A DNA stretch of 64,000 bases from Bacteroidota bacterium. GTDB lineage: Bacteria; Bacteroidota; Bacteroidia; B-17B0; Aurantibacillaceae. The stretch spans positions 62,001 through 126,000 of the forward strand of contig JADBXZ010000002.1 of assembly GCA_020403265.1 (NCBI GenBank). Direction: 5' to 3'. Within the stretch, counting starts at the first letter, position 1, and each line of letters opens with the position of its first letter. Positions 52,638 through 61,064 of the stretch are shown piece by piece. The translations under genes were made by a program, and so were the position numbers. The notes beneath the pieces are model-generated. The model saw only the letters and a list, made by a program, of their open reading frames with translations, was not told where the DNA came from and made no database searches.

Positions 52638-52666
52638 AGCCCCAGCAATTTGTTGGGGCTTTTTTA
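52638..52666 (+). terminator. Rho-independent terminator after adhesin 1
   Basis: A stem AGCCCCAGCAA / TTGTTGGGGCT (one wobble pair) with T-rich sequence after it lies 24 bp past the stop codon. It separates adhesin 1 from the histidine kinase gene. Confidence 0.8.
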
Positions 52667-52740
52667 TGTTCACATACATTTTTTTGTATTTCATCCCAAT
52701 TTTGTTTAGCTGTAAATTTATGTTTTAACTTCGCTCTAAA

Positions 52741-54594
52741 TTGAGGATTATCTTTTGCATACTTATTTTTAGTATTTCATTTTTTTGTGCCTTTTCACAA
52801 CAAAAGGCTAATGTGTATCACCTCGATTCTGTCGCATTATTTTATAATAGAGAATTAAATAACAATATTCTTAAAAAGGATACAGAGGCTGTTTTTTCAA
52901 ATGGCTTAAGTTTAATAAAAACGTATCTTAATATGCCTGAATATACAAAGGCTAAATTAGTCATCAAAAATTTGAATGCTTATGTAAACTCAAAAAACTC
53001 CGTTAATTACTACAAATTAATTAATGCAGAGGCTGATTACAACAAATACCAATTTAACTATGCCGAAGCGTTAAAAAAATATTTAAAGGTATTAGCCTTT
53101 TTTGAGAAACAAACGGATAAAAATTATTTACTTAAAATTTATATTGATTTAGCTGAATTTTATAGACGAACAGCTGATTTTCAGTTAGCTAAAGTTTACG
53201 TTAATAAATCAATGATTTTGTTAAAAGCAAACAGAGTAACAGACACAGCTCAAATAATCAGATTTTATGGACGTGGAGCGGCTATTTATAATGAGGCCTC
53301 TCCGGTAGACTCGAGCATTTTATTCTCAAATAAGGCATTAGCCTTAGCAATTAAAGCAGATAATTACTACGCCGCAGGAGCATCTTACAATGAACTTGGT
53401 TATACCTATAAGAATCTCAAACAATTTAATTTGGCTTTAAATAATTATGAAAAAGCACAAACGGTATTTCATAACATCGGCGCTGTAAGAGAAGAAGCAA
53501 GTGCCTTGCAAAACTACATTGAATTAATAGAACACAATGATGACGAAGTTAAGCAGCGAAAATTTACAATTTCGAAAAGTTTGGAATTGCTTAATTTAAT
53601 TGAAAGCAAAAATTTAGAATTACCAAAGCGACGTATATTTAAATCTTTAGCAGATGATTATTTTTTTACCGGCGATTCATTAAATTACTTCCGCTATAAA
53701 AGTTTATATTTAAATGAGTGGTTAGTAGAAACGCGTAAAGAAAATGTAGTTGAGGTAAAAAAAATACAGGAAAAATTTGACAATGAAAAAATGTTGAATG
53801 AAGTAAAATCTACTAACTTAATACTATCACAAAGAAATAGGGAAATTAAAGTCAAAAGCACGCAAAATTTTATCTTACTAATTGCCTTATCTGTTTTTTT
53901 TATATTAACATTTTATATTGGTTACCTACTCCTATTGCGCAATAAGACAAATAAGGAGTTATATACAAAAACAATAAATCAGGCTTCTTTAATTCAGGAA
54001 ATACACCATCGGGTAAAAAATAATTTGCAGTTCATTAATTCATTACTAAATATGCAAATCGCGAGCAATGCCTCCAAATCCGAAATGTTGGCTCTAAAAG
54101 AATCTGCCAGAAGAATTAAATCAATGGCGCTTGCACACGAAATGCTCTATAATGACGCAAGCAATCAAGATCAAACAATAAACATTAAAAATTATTTAAC
54201 AGAGTTGATTAATACGATTGATGACATGGTTAACACGAATCATCAAAAGATAGAATTTAGCAGCGATGTCGAAAGCATATTTTTTAAGACAACCGACGCT
54301 ATTGCTTTGGGGATGATTAGCTCGGAATTAATTTCAAACGCCATTAAATATGCTTTTGTAGAAGAAAGAAAACCTCACTTTAGCTTAACTCTAAAAAAAA
54401 CAGAATCAGGTGAATACCAATTAATTATAAGGGATAATGGAAAAGGATTGGTGGAGAAGAACGATACAAACACATTGGGCATGCGCTTAATTGATATTTT
54501 TTCCAGACAACTGAAAGGCGTTTATAAATTCAGAAATGATAATGGCCTTGTTTTTGAATTAAAATTTAAAATCACAAACGATGCAAAACACTAA
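52741..54594 (+). CDS. TPR-containing sensor histidine kinase (HisKA_2 type)
   Basis: This 617-residue kinase starts with TTG; that start gives an intact signal peptide (MRIIFCILIFSISFFCAFSQ). TPR-like helices at about 30-335 (AYNELGYTYKNLKQFNLALNNYEKA as landmark at about 215-240) form the periplasmic sensor. A short coiled coil and one membrane segment at about 378-400 follow. The HisKA_2 box has EIHHRVKNNLQFINSLL with the phospho-His, and the HATPase has SSELISNAIKYAF and RDNGKGL. It overlaps the response-regulator gene by 14 bp, so the two form a two-component system. Confidence 0.9.
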   Translation: MRIIFCILIFSISFFCAFSQQKANVYHLDSVALFYNRELNNNILKKDTEAVFSNGLSLIKTYLNMPEYTKAKLVIKNLNAYVNSKNSVNYYKLINAEADYNKYQFNYAEALKKYLKVLAFFEKQTDKNYLLKIYIDLAEFYRRTADFQLAKVYVNKSMILLKANRVTDTAQIIRFYGRGAAIYNEASPVDSSILFSNKALALAIKADNYYAAGASYNELGYTYKNLKQFNLALNNYEKAQTVFHNIGAVREEASALQNYIELIEHNDDEVKQRKFTISKSLELLNLIESKNLELPKRRIFKSLADDYFFTGDSLNYFRYKSLYLNEWLVETRKENVVEVKKIQEKFDNEKMLNEVKSTNLILSQRNREIKVKSTQNFILLIALSVFFILTFYIGYLLLLRNKTNKELYTKTINQASLIQEIHHRVKNNLQFINSLLNMQIASNASKSEMLALKESARRIKSMALAHEMLYNDASNQDQTINIKNYLTELINTIDDMVNTNHQKIEFSSDVESIFFKTTDAIALGMISSELISNAIKYAFVEERKPHFSLTLKKTESGEYQLIIRDNGKGLVEKNDTNTLGMRLIDIFSRQLKGVYKFRNDNGLVFELKFKITNDAKH

Positions 54595-55279
54595 GATATT
54601 AATTGTTGAAGACGAGGTATTAATTGCTGAAGATATAAAGGATGCGCTAATTTCGTTTGGAATCCTCAAGATTGAAATGGCGCATTCTAAAACGGATGCC
54701 TTTGCTTTAATAAACTCCTTTCAACCGGATTTAATTTTATTGGATATTCGGATGGAGGGTAACACGGATGGACTGGATATTGCCAATGAATTAAAGCAAA
54801 ATGGTTTAGCACCTTTTGTCTTTATTACCTCGCATAGTGATGTAGACATGATTAAAGAAATTATTAAAACCAATCCGGCCGGATACATTACCAAGCCCTT
54901 TAAAAAATCTGATTTGTTTGCCAGTATTAATTTAGCCTTTAAAAAACAAATGTTGGAGGGGAAAATCATTAACATAAAAGATGGCACAGATTTTCATTTA
55001 GTCAACACCAACGATATTTTATTTATTAAAAGTGATGGTAATTATGTGGAAATACATTTAAGTAACAGCAAACGGATCATTTCAAGAATTAAATTAGAAA
55101 CCATGCAACAAGAAATTAGCAACCCTCTTTTTATTAAGGTTGGAAAATCTTATATTGTTAATGGAACAAAGGTAGATTCTTATAATACCAAAGAGCTTAT
55201 AGTTGCCGGACAATTAATTCCGGTATCCAGAAATTATTTTGAAATATTAGAAACACAATTAAAACTAATAAGGGGCTAA
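54581..55279 (+). CDS. LytTR-family response regulator
   Basis: This 232-residue regulator has a receiver domain at about 1-120 (VEDEVLIAEDI, phospho-acceptor Asp in LLDIRMEG, Lys in TKPFKKSDL). A LytTR DNA-binding domain at about 130-232 follows (DILFIKSDGNYVEIHL, FIKVGKSYIVN, IPVSRNYFE). LytTR regulators bind paired direct repeats upstream of targets such as extracellular or adhesion genes. Its position between two adhesin genes with near-identical upstream regions makes those genes likely targets; this is inference. Confidence 0.92.
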   Translation: MQNTKILIVEDEVLIAEDIKDALISFGILKIEMAHSKTDAFALINSFQPDLILLDIRMEGNTDGLDIANELKQNGLAPFVFITSHSDVDMIKEIIKTNPAGYITKPFKKSDLFASINLAFKKQMLEGKIINIKDGTDFHLVNTNDILFIKSDGNYVEIHLSNSKRIISRIKLETMQQEISNPLFIKVGKSYIVNGTKVDSYNTKELIVAGQLIPVSRNYFEILETQLKLIRG

Positions 55280-55280
55280 A

Positions 55281-55472
55281 TAACTATTTTATTAATTTGC
55301 TTTTAACGGTTTATATCAACTTAACTTAAATAAATTAAGGCCGCGCATGAACTTTAATGGAATAATATTTTAACAAATTACTTTAAATTTGACCCCTTTT
55401 TATGAACGTTTCATCACATAAAAAGAGATTCTATTAAAAAATAGTTTACTTTCGTTTTAAATTCTAAAAAAT
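55281..55472 (+). promoter_or_regulatory. Upstream block of adhesin 2, conserved with that of adhesin 1
   Basis: Partner of the block at 49631-49824. It begins 2 bp after the response-regulator stop and has the same series of landmarks, including TTTCATCACATAAAA and the AAAATATGAAA at the start codon. The end has TTACTTTCG, another variant of the -7 element. Confidence 0.65.
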
Positions 55473-58400
55473 ATGAAAATAAATTTACAAAAACTCAAAA
55501 AAATTTGTTCGTTAGCTGTTTTGGTATCCTCCGTTGGCGCCAATATTACAGCTCAAACGTTCAATTTCACAGGCGCAGTCCAAAATTACACAGTGCCGCC
55601 ATTATGTACAGTTATCAACGTTACAGTTTCCGGCGCCCAAGGCGGAGGAAGTGGAGGGCTTGGAGCAAGATATACTTCTTCTATGGCTGTAACTCCTGGC
55701 CAAGTATTACAAATTTATGTTGGTGGGGCTGGAACAAACACCTCTGTCGTAAATGTTGGTGGTTTTAATGGTGGTGGTGGTGAATTTGGTAATTTCGGGA
55801 ATGAAGGTAGTGGAGGTGGTGCGACTGATATCAGAGTTGCCCCCTATGCTCTTGCAAACAGAATGATAGTTGCTGGTGGTGGCGGTGGACAAGGTGGCTA
55901 TGCCGGTGGTGCAGGTGGAAATGGCGGTTTGTTAGGGGCTACTGGTGGAGCAGGTCAACCTCCATGTACTGGAGGTAATGGTGGTACAGCCTCTTCTGGT
56001 GGAACTGGTGGATTGCCTAATGGAGCATGTGGGGCAGGTTCAGCTGGTGTTTTAGGAATTGGAGGAGCAGGAGGTTCTTGTAGCTATGGCGGCGGCGGCG
56101 GCGGCGGCGGTTATTATGGCGGCGGCGGCGGCGGAAGTGATAGCGACCCATGTTGTGCTGATGCAGCTGGTGGTGGAGGAGGATCTTCATTTTGTTTTTA
56201 CGCAGGTGGAGTTTGCACTGATGGGGTTAAATCCGGTAATGGTGAGGTAATTATACAAGCTATTATTCCCGGAGGAGCTGCACTCAATTTTGATGGTTTA
56301 AATGACAGAGTTAATTTAGGGAGTAGTATTACTACAAGTTTAGTGGGGGGCAACAGACTCTCAGTTGAAGCATGGGTTAGAACAACTAACGCATCCAATC
56401 TTGGAAACCTTGTGTCCAATTATAATACCACAATTCCTTCTAGTTTGGGTTTCTTGTTAAGAAGAGCTAATACTGGGGTTAATGGAAATTTTGAGTTCTT
56501 TGTAGGAAATGGTCCTACCTTTGTTAGCGTTAATACACCGGCTAATACAAATACACTTAACGTTTGGACTCATGTGGCTGGTACCTGGGATGGTTCTGTA
56601 TTAAGATTTTACATCAATGGGGTTTTATCAGCAACGGCTTCATCTGCACCAGTAACTAACTTTGCAGCAGGTGGTGAAGTATGGATAGGAGGGAGTAATA
56701 CAAATGAATTTAACACAGGGGACATAGATGAAGTTCGCATCTGGAACCGTACTTTGTGTCAAGGCGAAATTCAAAATAACATGATGGGGCAATTAAGTGT
56801 TCCTCAGTCTAGTTTATTAGCATATTATCAGTTTAATCAAGGTTTAGCTTCATTTGCAAATCCAACAGTTACATCATTAACGCCACTAGCTGGCCCAACC
56901 GGTACTTTGGTCGGACCATTTAATTTGAATGGTGCAACATCCAATTGGGTAACACCTGGTGGTGTTAGTTCAACAAGCACTGTTACACCATTTGTAACTC
57001 CAACCTTAGCAATTGCAAGCCCAACTGCTATTTGTAGTGGTTCATCAACTACTTTAACGGCAAGTGGTGTTAGTTCGTATACTTGGACATCTGGTCCTAC
57101 CACAGCAACTTTTGCAGTTACACCAAGCGTTACAACAACTTATTCAGTTGTTGGTGCTGCAACCAATGGATGTTTAACTAATGTTACAACGCGCACAATC
57201 AATGTTAATACAACACCAACCGTTGCAATAAATAACAATACAGTTTGTGGAACTGGCCCTATAGGTGCATTAAGCACTACAGTTACAGGTACAGGTCCAT
57301 ACACTTATGCATGGAATACTGGCGCAACAACAGCATCTATTAGTGGATTAACAGCCGGAGCTTACACTTCAACTGTAACTGCTTCAAATGGTTGTTTTTC
57401 TTCGGGTAGTGCTAACGTAATTAGTAACCCGGTTCCAACAGTAGCGGTTAACAACGGTACCATCTGTTCAGGTTCAACATTTACAATGGTTCCAACAGGA
57501 GCAAGTACTTATACCATTCAGGGTGGAAGCGCAGCTGTATCTCCAACTGCAAATGCAAATTATACGGTGGTTGGTACAAGTACAGCTGGTTGTGTAAGTG
57601 CAAATACTGCAACAAGTAACGTAACAGTTAATGCTGTTCCAACCATCACAGTTAACAGTGGCGCTATCTGTTCTGGTAATTCGTTTACCATCACCCCAAG
57701 CGGTGCTTCAACGTATACTTATAGCGGTGGTTCTGCTGTAGTTAGTCCTACTGCAACTGCTGCTTATACTGTTACAGGTACTAACACAGTAGGTTGTAAT
57801 GGTTCTGCTGTAAGCAACGTAACTGTAAATGCAGCGCCTATCATTACGGTAAATAGCGGTGCTATCTGTTCCGGTAATTCATTTACAATTACCCCAAGTG
57901 GTGCTTCAACTTACACTTTTAGTGGTGGTTCTGCTGTGGTAAGTCCAACTGCAACTGCTGCTTATACTGTTACAGGTACAAATACAGTAAATACATGTGT
58001 AGGTTCAGCAGTTAGTAACGTAACTGTAAACGCCAACCCAACAGTTAACGCGGTAAGTACCGAAACTAACTTTATTTGTGTTGGAAGCTCTGCTACATTA
58101 ACTGCAAGTGGTGCAAGTTCTTATGTTTGGAACACTACTGCAACAACTGCTGTAATTGCGGTTAGTCCTACTACAACTACAAGTTATACAGTAACTGGTA
58201 CAAACGCAGCTGGTTGTTCAGCTAATGCAGTGTTAACTCAGTCTGTAAACACTTGTACAGATATCAAATCTACCATCTCAAATCTAACTTCTAACTTTAT
58301 TGTTTATCCAAATCCAAGCAACGGATTGTTTAATGTTCAGTTAGAAAGTGCTTCTTTAATTGAGGTATCAGACGTATTAGGCCGTGTTATTTTAACCGAC

Positions 58401-58514
58401 AATGTTAATGCAGGAACGTACCAATTAAACTTAGGTAACAATGTAAACGGTGTTTATTTTGTAAAGGCTACTGTTGATGGTAAAACCAAAACAGTTAAGA
58501 TTGTAAAAGACTAA
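55473..58514 (+). CDS. Large T9SS adhesin 2: Gly-rich, LamG and Ig-like repeats
   Basis: This 1013-residue paralogue of adhesin 1 has the same order. The signal peptide is at about 1-28 (ending ITAQ), the Gly-rich domain at about 35-265, the LamG module at about 275-445 (ALNFDGLNDRVNLG, DIDEVRIWNRTLCQGEI), Ig/PKD-like repeats at about 510-935 and a type A sorting domain at 940-1013. It has one more copy of the AICSGNSFTITPSGASTY repeat. Long stretches of the repeat region are identical in DNA to adhesin 1. The Gly-rich part contains GGC microsatellites at 56088-56110 and 56118-56134. Confidence 0.85.
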   Translation: MKINLQKLKKICSLAVLVSSVGANITAQTFNFTGAVQNYTVPPLCTVINVTVSGAQGGGSGGLGARYTSSMAVTPGQVLQIYVGGAGTNTSVVNVGGFNGGGGEFGNFGNEGSGGGATDIRVAPYALANRMIVAGGGGGQGGYAGGAGGNGGLLGATGGAGQPPCTGGNGGTASSGGTGGLPNGACGAGSAGVLGIGGAGGSCSYGGGGGGGGYYGGGGGGSDSDPCCADAAGGGGGSSFCFYAGGVCTDGVKSGNGEVIIQAIIPGGAALNFDGLNDRVNLGSSITTSLVGGNRLSVEAWVRTTNASNLGNLVSNYNTTIPSSLGFLLRRANTGVNGNFEFFVGNGPTFVSVNTPANTNTLNVWTHVAGTWDGSVLRFYINGVLSATASSAPVTNFAAGGEVWIGGSNTNEFNTGDIDEVRIWNRTLCQGEIQNNMMGQLSVPQSSLLAYYQFNQGLASFANPTVTSLTPLAGPTGTLVGPFNLNGATSNWVTPGGVSSTSTVTPFVTPTLAIASPTAICSGSSTTLTASGVSSYTWTSGPTTATFAVTPSVTTTYSVVGAATNGCLTNVTTRTINVNTTPTVAINNNTVCGTGPIGALSTTVTGTGPYTYAWNTGATTASISGLTAGAYTSTVTASNGCFSSGSANVISNPVPTVAVNNGTICSGSTFTMVPTGASTYTIQGGSAAVSPTANANYTVVGTSTAGCVSANTATSNVTVNAVPTITVNSGAICSGNSFTITPSGASTYTYSGGSAVVSPTATAAYTVTGTNTVGCNGSAVSNVTVNAAPIITVNSGAICSGNSFTITPSGASTYTFSGGSAVVSPTATAAYTVTGTNTVNTCVGSAVSNVTVNANPTVNAVSTETNFICVGSSATLTASGASSYVWNTTATTAVIAVSPTTTTSYTVTGTNAAGCSANAVLTQSVNTCTDIKSTISNLTSNFIVYPNPSNGLFNVQLESASLIEVSDVLGRVILTDNVNAGTYQLNLGNNVNGVYFVKATVDGKTKTVKIVKD
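56088..56134 (+). repeat. GGC trinucleotide tracts in the Gly-rich region of adhesin 2
   Basis: A 23-bp GGC run (56088-56110) and a 17-bp run (56118-56134) flank a TATTATGG. They encode glycine and stay in frame, so slippage would change length without breaking the protein. The same region of adhesin 1 uses mixed GGT/GGC codons. Confidence 0.6.
57641..58040 (+). repeat. Tandem Ig-like repeat units in adhesin 2
   Basis: Two consecutive units of about 66 codons each start with the same ATCTGTTCTGGTAATTC-type sequence, share TACACTTTTAGTGGTGG/TATACTTATAGCGGTGG and the ACTGTTACAGGTAC end. Adhesin 1 has the unit once, at about 51940-52130. Repeat number differs between the two genes. Confidence 0.7.
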
Positions 58515-58522
58515 TCAGTCTT

Positions 58523-58851
58523 ATACCAAGTTGAAGCATATTTTAGACTGAATATATGATCAGAAATTTTTCATTATTCGAGGCGAAAAGCAGAGGCATC
58601 GCAAACAGCTACGTCGAGTATTTTCAACGAAGAAGAATGGAAAATCTGATAATGGATTGGCTAAACCCATTTTATTCATTTGGAAAATCAAATGAATAAA
58701 CGATGTAAGAAAATCAACCCTTTGTTCAGAAATACCTGAAACCCAAAGGGTGATTTTCTAAATCGGGATAAACCCAAATAATACAATTAGTTCGGCTCAT
58801 GCTTCGCCTTCTAATGCATAATTTGGGCTAAAATATATTTCATCTTGGTAT
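58523..58851. mobile_element. MITE-like element with terminal inverted repeats
   Basis: The left end (58523-58546) and the reverse complement of the right end (58828-58851) agree at 21 of 24 positions, starting ATACCAAG. Further inward the two arms are still related (GAGGCGAAAAGC and GAAGGCGAAGC). A near-perfect hairpin of about 15 bp is in the middle (58709-58724 with 58744-58758). There is no gene inside. This fits a miniature inverted-repeat element; a structured RNA is the alternative. It accounts for most of the 404-bp gap after adhesin 2. Confidence 0.55.
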
Positions 58852-58865
58852 TAAACGTAAAAATT

Positions 58866-58895
58866 AAAAAGGCTCAACTATTGTTGAGCCTTTTT
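58866..58895. terminator. Bidirectional terminator
   Basis: A perfect GGCTCAAC / GTTGAGCC stem with a four-base loop is flanked by five A and five T. On the minus strand it lies 23 bp after the end of the broken small-protein gene. Confidence 0.85.
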
Positions 58896-58918
58896 AATTT
58901 ATCAAGAATTTATAATTC

Positions 58919-59197
58919 TTATTCTACTTTAATACAACCGTCTTTAATGGTAACTTTTGCGCCATCTTTTACTTTTACCCAACCGCAAGAAGTTTTAATT
59001 TCTACTTCTGAAGCGCTGGTTTGTATAGATGCTGAACCCGAAGTTGAAGAATTAAATTCAACTTTTTGTGTAGAACCATTAGATTTAACTTCCATAGTGT
59101 ACTTTTGAGAATCTTTATTTTAGTAACTAATTGTAAAGGCATTTGCTAAGCTAACAGCTAAAACTAAAGCTCCGGATAAAAAAGATTTTAATTTCAT
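58919..59197 (-). pseudogene. Small secreted protein gene interrupted by one in-frame stop
   Basis: Reading down from the ATG at 59195-59197 gives a signal peptide (MKLKSFLSGALVLAVSLANA). After residue 25 comes TAA, then 66 further codons in the same frame without a stop until TAA at 58919-58921. The second part is a coherent small beta-rich domain with two cysteines (SCGWVKVKDG, DGCIKVE). A terminator follows. The single stop between signal peptide and mature domain suggests a recent nonsense mutation, a sequencing error or, less likely, recoding. An internal ATG after the stop would give a product without export signal. No family was recognised. Confidence 0.65.
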
Positions 59198-59257
59198 AAT
59201 TTTTAAATTTAAAGTTATAATTAAATATAAAAAAAGATTTTAAATAATTGAAAAGAT

Positions 59258-60814
59258 CTAAATAACAATTTCTTCTAAATCTTTAGTTAAGAATTTATAT
59301 TCCATAAAACCTAAACTGGAAATCCCTTGCAGTTTTATCCACTGCTTGTGTTCAAAATACCATTTGTACTGTTTACTTCTTAAAAAGCCACCTTTAGTTA
59401 TAAACGCTGCTATGTATGGATGTACTTGTAATGTAATGCTTTTTTGATTTTGTTCTTTGATTATAAATCTCAAGGCATTTTCAATTTGGTCAACAAATAA
59501 TAAACTTGGTTGTACTTTCCCGGTACCGTTACAACTAGGGCATGTTTCCAATACTTCAACATTGACTTCAGGACGCAAGCGTTGACGAGTAATTTGAATT
59601 AAACCAAATTTACTTGGTGGCAAAATATTATGTTTTGCCCTGTCGCTTTTCATTTCATCCTTTAATCGGTCAAACAATAGTTTTTTATTGTCTGCACTAT
59701 GCATATCAATAAAGTCAACTACAATGATACCACCCATATCACGCAACTTTAATTGTCTGGCAACCTCAACAGCTGCCTCTAAGTTTACTTCAAGGGCATT
59801 TTCTTCCTGGCTACTATCACTTTTAGCTCTGTTACCGCTGTTAACATCAAACACATGTAATGCTTCAGTGTGCTCAATAACAAGATAAGCTCCACTTTTC
59901 ATGTGAACAGTTTTGCCAAATAAACTTTTAATTTGTTTTTCAATCCCGTAAGCATCAAAAATTGGGATTTTTCCGGTATACTGTTTAACGATGTCAACTT
60001 TATCTGGCGCAATAGTTTTGACGTACGATTTTAGTACATCGAAAACTTTAGGATCGCTAACATGAATAGCATTAAAGGTACTATTTAAAAAATCTCTTAA
60101 AATGACGTTGGTACGATCCGCTTCACCTAAAAGTCTTATTGGCGGCTGATTCGTTTTTAACATTTTAAAACAGTCATCCCACCGCTTAATCAAATCATTT
60201 AAGTCATTTTCAAGTTCAGCTACAGTTTGGTTTTCGGCAACTGTTCTTACTATAACACCAAAATTTTTAGGTTTTATAGAAACCATCAAATCCTTAAGCC
60301 TTCTTTTTTCTTCGTTATCTCTAATTTTCGAAGAAACTGAAATTTTTTCAGCAAAAGGAATTAAAACCAAGTATCTTCCTGCCAAACTAATTTCTGTCGT
60401 AATTCGAGGCCCTTTGGCACTAATTGGTTCTTTAGCAACTTGCACCAAAACGTTTTGACCAGATTTAATAATGTCATTGATCTTACCGTCTTTTTTAATG
60501 TCCGGTTCGTTTTTAAAGTACATTAAATTACTGCTGTTTTGTTTTCCTGCTTGCACCTGCTCAACGTATTTAATCAATGAGTTGGCTTGTGGACCTAAGT
60601 CGAGGTAATGCAAAAAAGCATCTTTTTCGTAACCAACATCAATGAATGCGGCATTAAGTCCGGTCATTACTTTTTTGGCTTTTCCTAAATAAATGTCTCC
60701 AACCGCAAATTGCGAATTGTTTTTTTCTCGATGCAATTCAACTAAACGCTTGTCGTTTAGCAACGCAATAACAACTTCGTTTGGCGTTGAATTTATGATA
60801 AGTTCTTGATTCAC
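59258..60814 (-). CDS. rng: Ribonuclease G (RNase E/G family)
   Basis: This 518-residue endoribonuclease has an S1 RNA-binding domain at about 35-125 (FAVGDIYLGKAKKVMTGLNAAFIDVG as landmark region), the 5'-sensor and RNase H-like parts, and the DNase I-like catalytic region with DVNSGN and VVDFIDM carrying the metal-binding Asp residues. The Zn-link is CPSCNGTG. It matures rRNA and begins mRNA decay. There is no long C-terminal degradosome tail, so it is RNase G-like in length. It lies after the HU-TPR-bS22 gene run on the same strand. Confidence 0.93.
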   Translation of the reverse strand: MNQELIINSTPNEVVIALLNDKRLVELHREKNNSQFAVGDIYLGKAKKVMTGLNAAFIDVGYEKDAFLHYLDLGPQANSLIKYVEQVQAGKQNSSNLMYFKNEPDIKKDGKINDIIKSGQNVLVQVAKEPISAKGPRITTEISLAGRYLVLIPFAEKISVSSKIRDNEEKRRLKDLMVSIKPKNFGVIVRTVAENQTVAELENDLNDLIKRWDDCFKMLKTNQPPIRLLGEADRTNVILRDFLNSTFNAIHVSDPKVFDVLKSYVKTIAPDKVDIVKQYTGKIPIFDAYGIEKQIKSLFGKTVHMKSGAYLVIEHTEALHVFDVNSGNRAKSDSSQEENALEVNLEAAVEVARQLKLRDMGGIIVVDFIDMHSADNKKLLFDRLKDEMKSDRAKHNILPPSKFGLIQITRQRLRPEVNVEVLETCPSCNGTGKVQPSLLFVDQIENALRFIIKEQNQKSITLQVHPYIAAFITKGGFLRSKQYKWYFEHKQWIKLQGISSLGFMEYKFLTKDLEEIVI

Positions 60815-60948
60815 GCTTTAAACTTTATAATTAATAAATATAGGCAGTATTGAATTACAAATCAAAATATTATGTAATAGCAATAACAGAAAACACCTTG
60901 TGCTTTCTGTTAGTTAACTGCATTGAATTAAAAAATACCCCTTATTGG

Positions 60949-61038
60949 TTACTTTTTCTTATGACGATTTTTCCTTAAACGTTTTTTACGTTTGTGAGTC
61001 GCCATTTTATGTCTTTTTCTTTTCTTTCCGCTTGGCAT
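60949..61038 (-). CDS. AURKAIP1/COX24-domain small ribosomal protein (bS22-like)
   Basis: This 29-residue, extremely basic protein begins MPSGKKRKRHKM and continues with KRKKRLRKNRHKKK. It is the short Bacteroidota member of the AURKAIP1/COX24 family, related to mitochondrial mS38 and mycobacterial bS22, which sits on the small ribosomal subunit near the decoding region. The gene is easily missed because of its size. It lies 26 bp after the TPR protein gene on the same strand and upstream of rng. Confidence 0.85.
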   Translation of the reverse strand: MPSGKKRKRHKMATHKRKKRLRKNRHKKK

Positions 61039-61064
61039 AAAAATTTATTTTAATGGTTAGTAAT

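Noticed and set aside
58845-59108. Plus-strand open frame of 87 codons
   Set aside because: It lies over a terminator and antisense to the broken small secreted-protein gene, and its sequence does not look like a protein.
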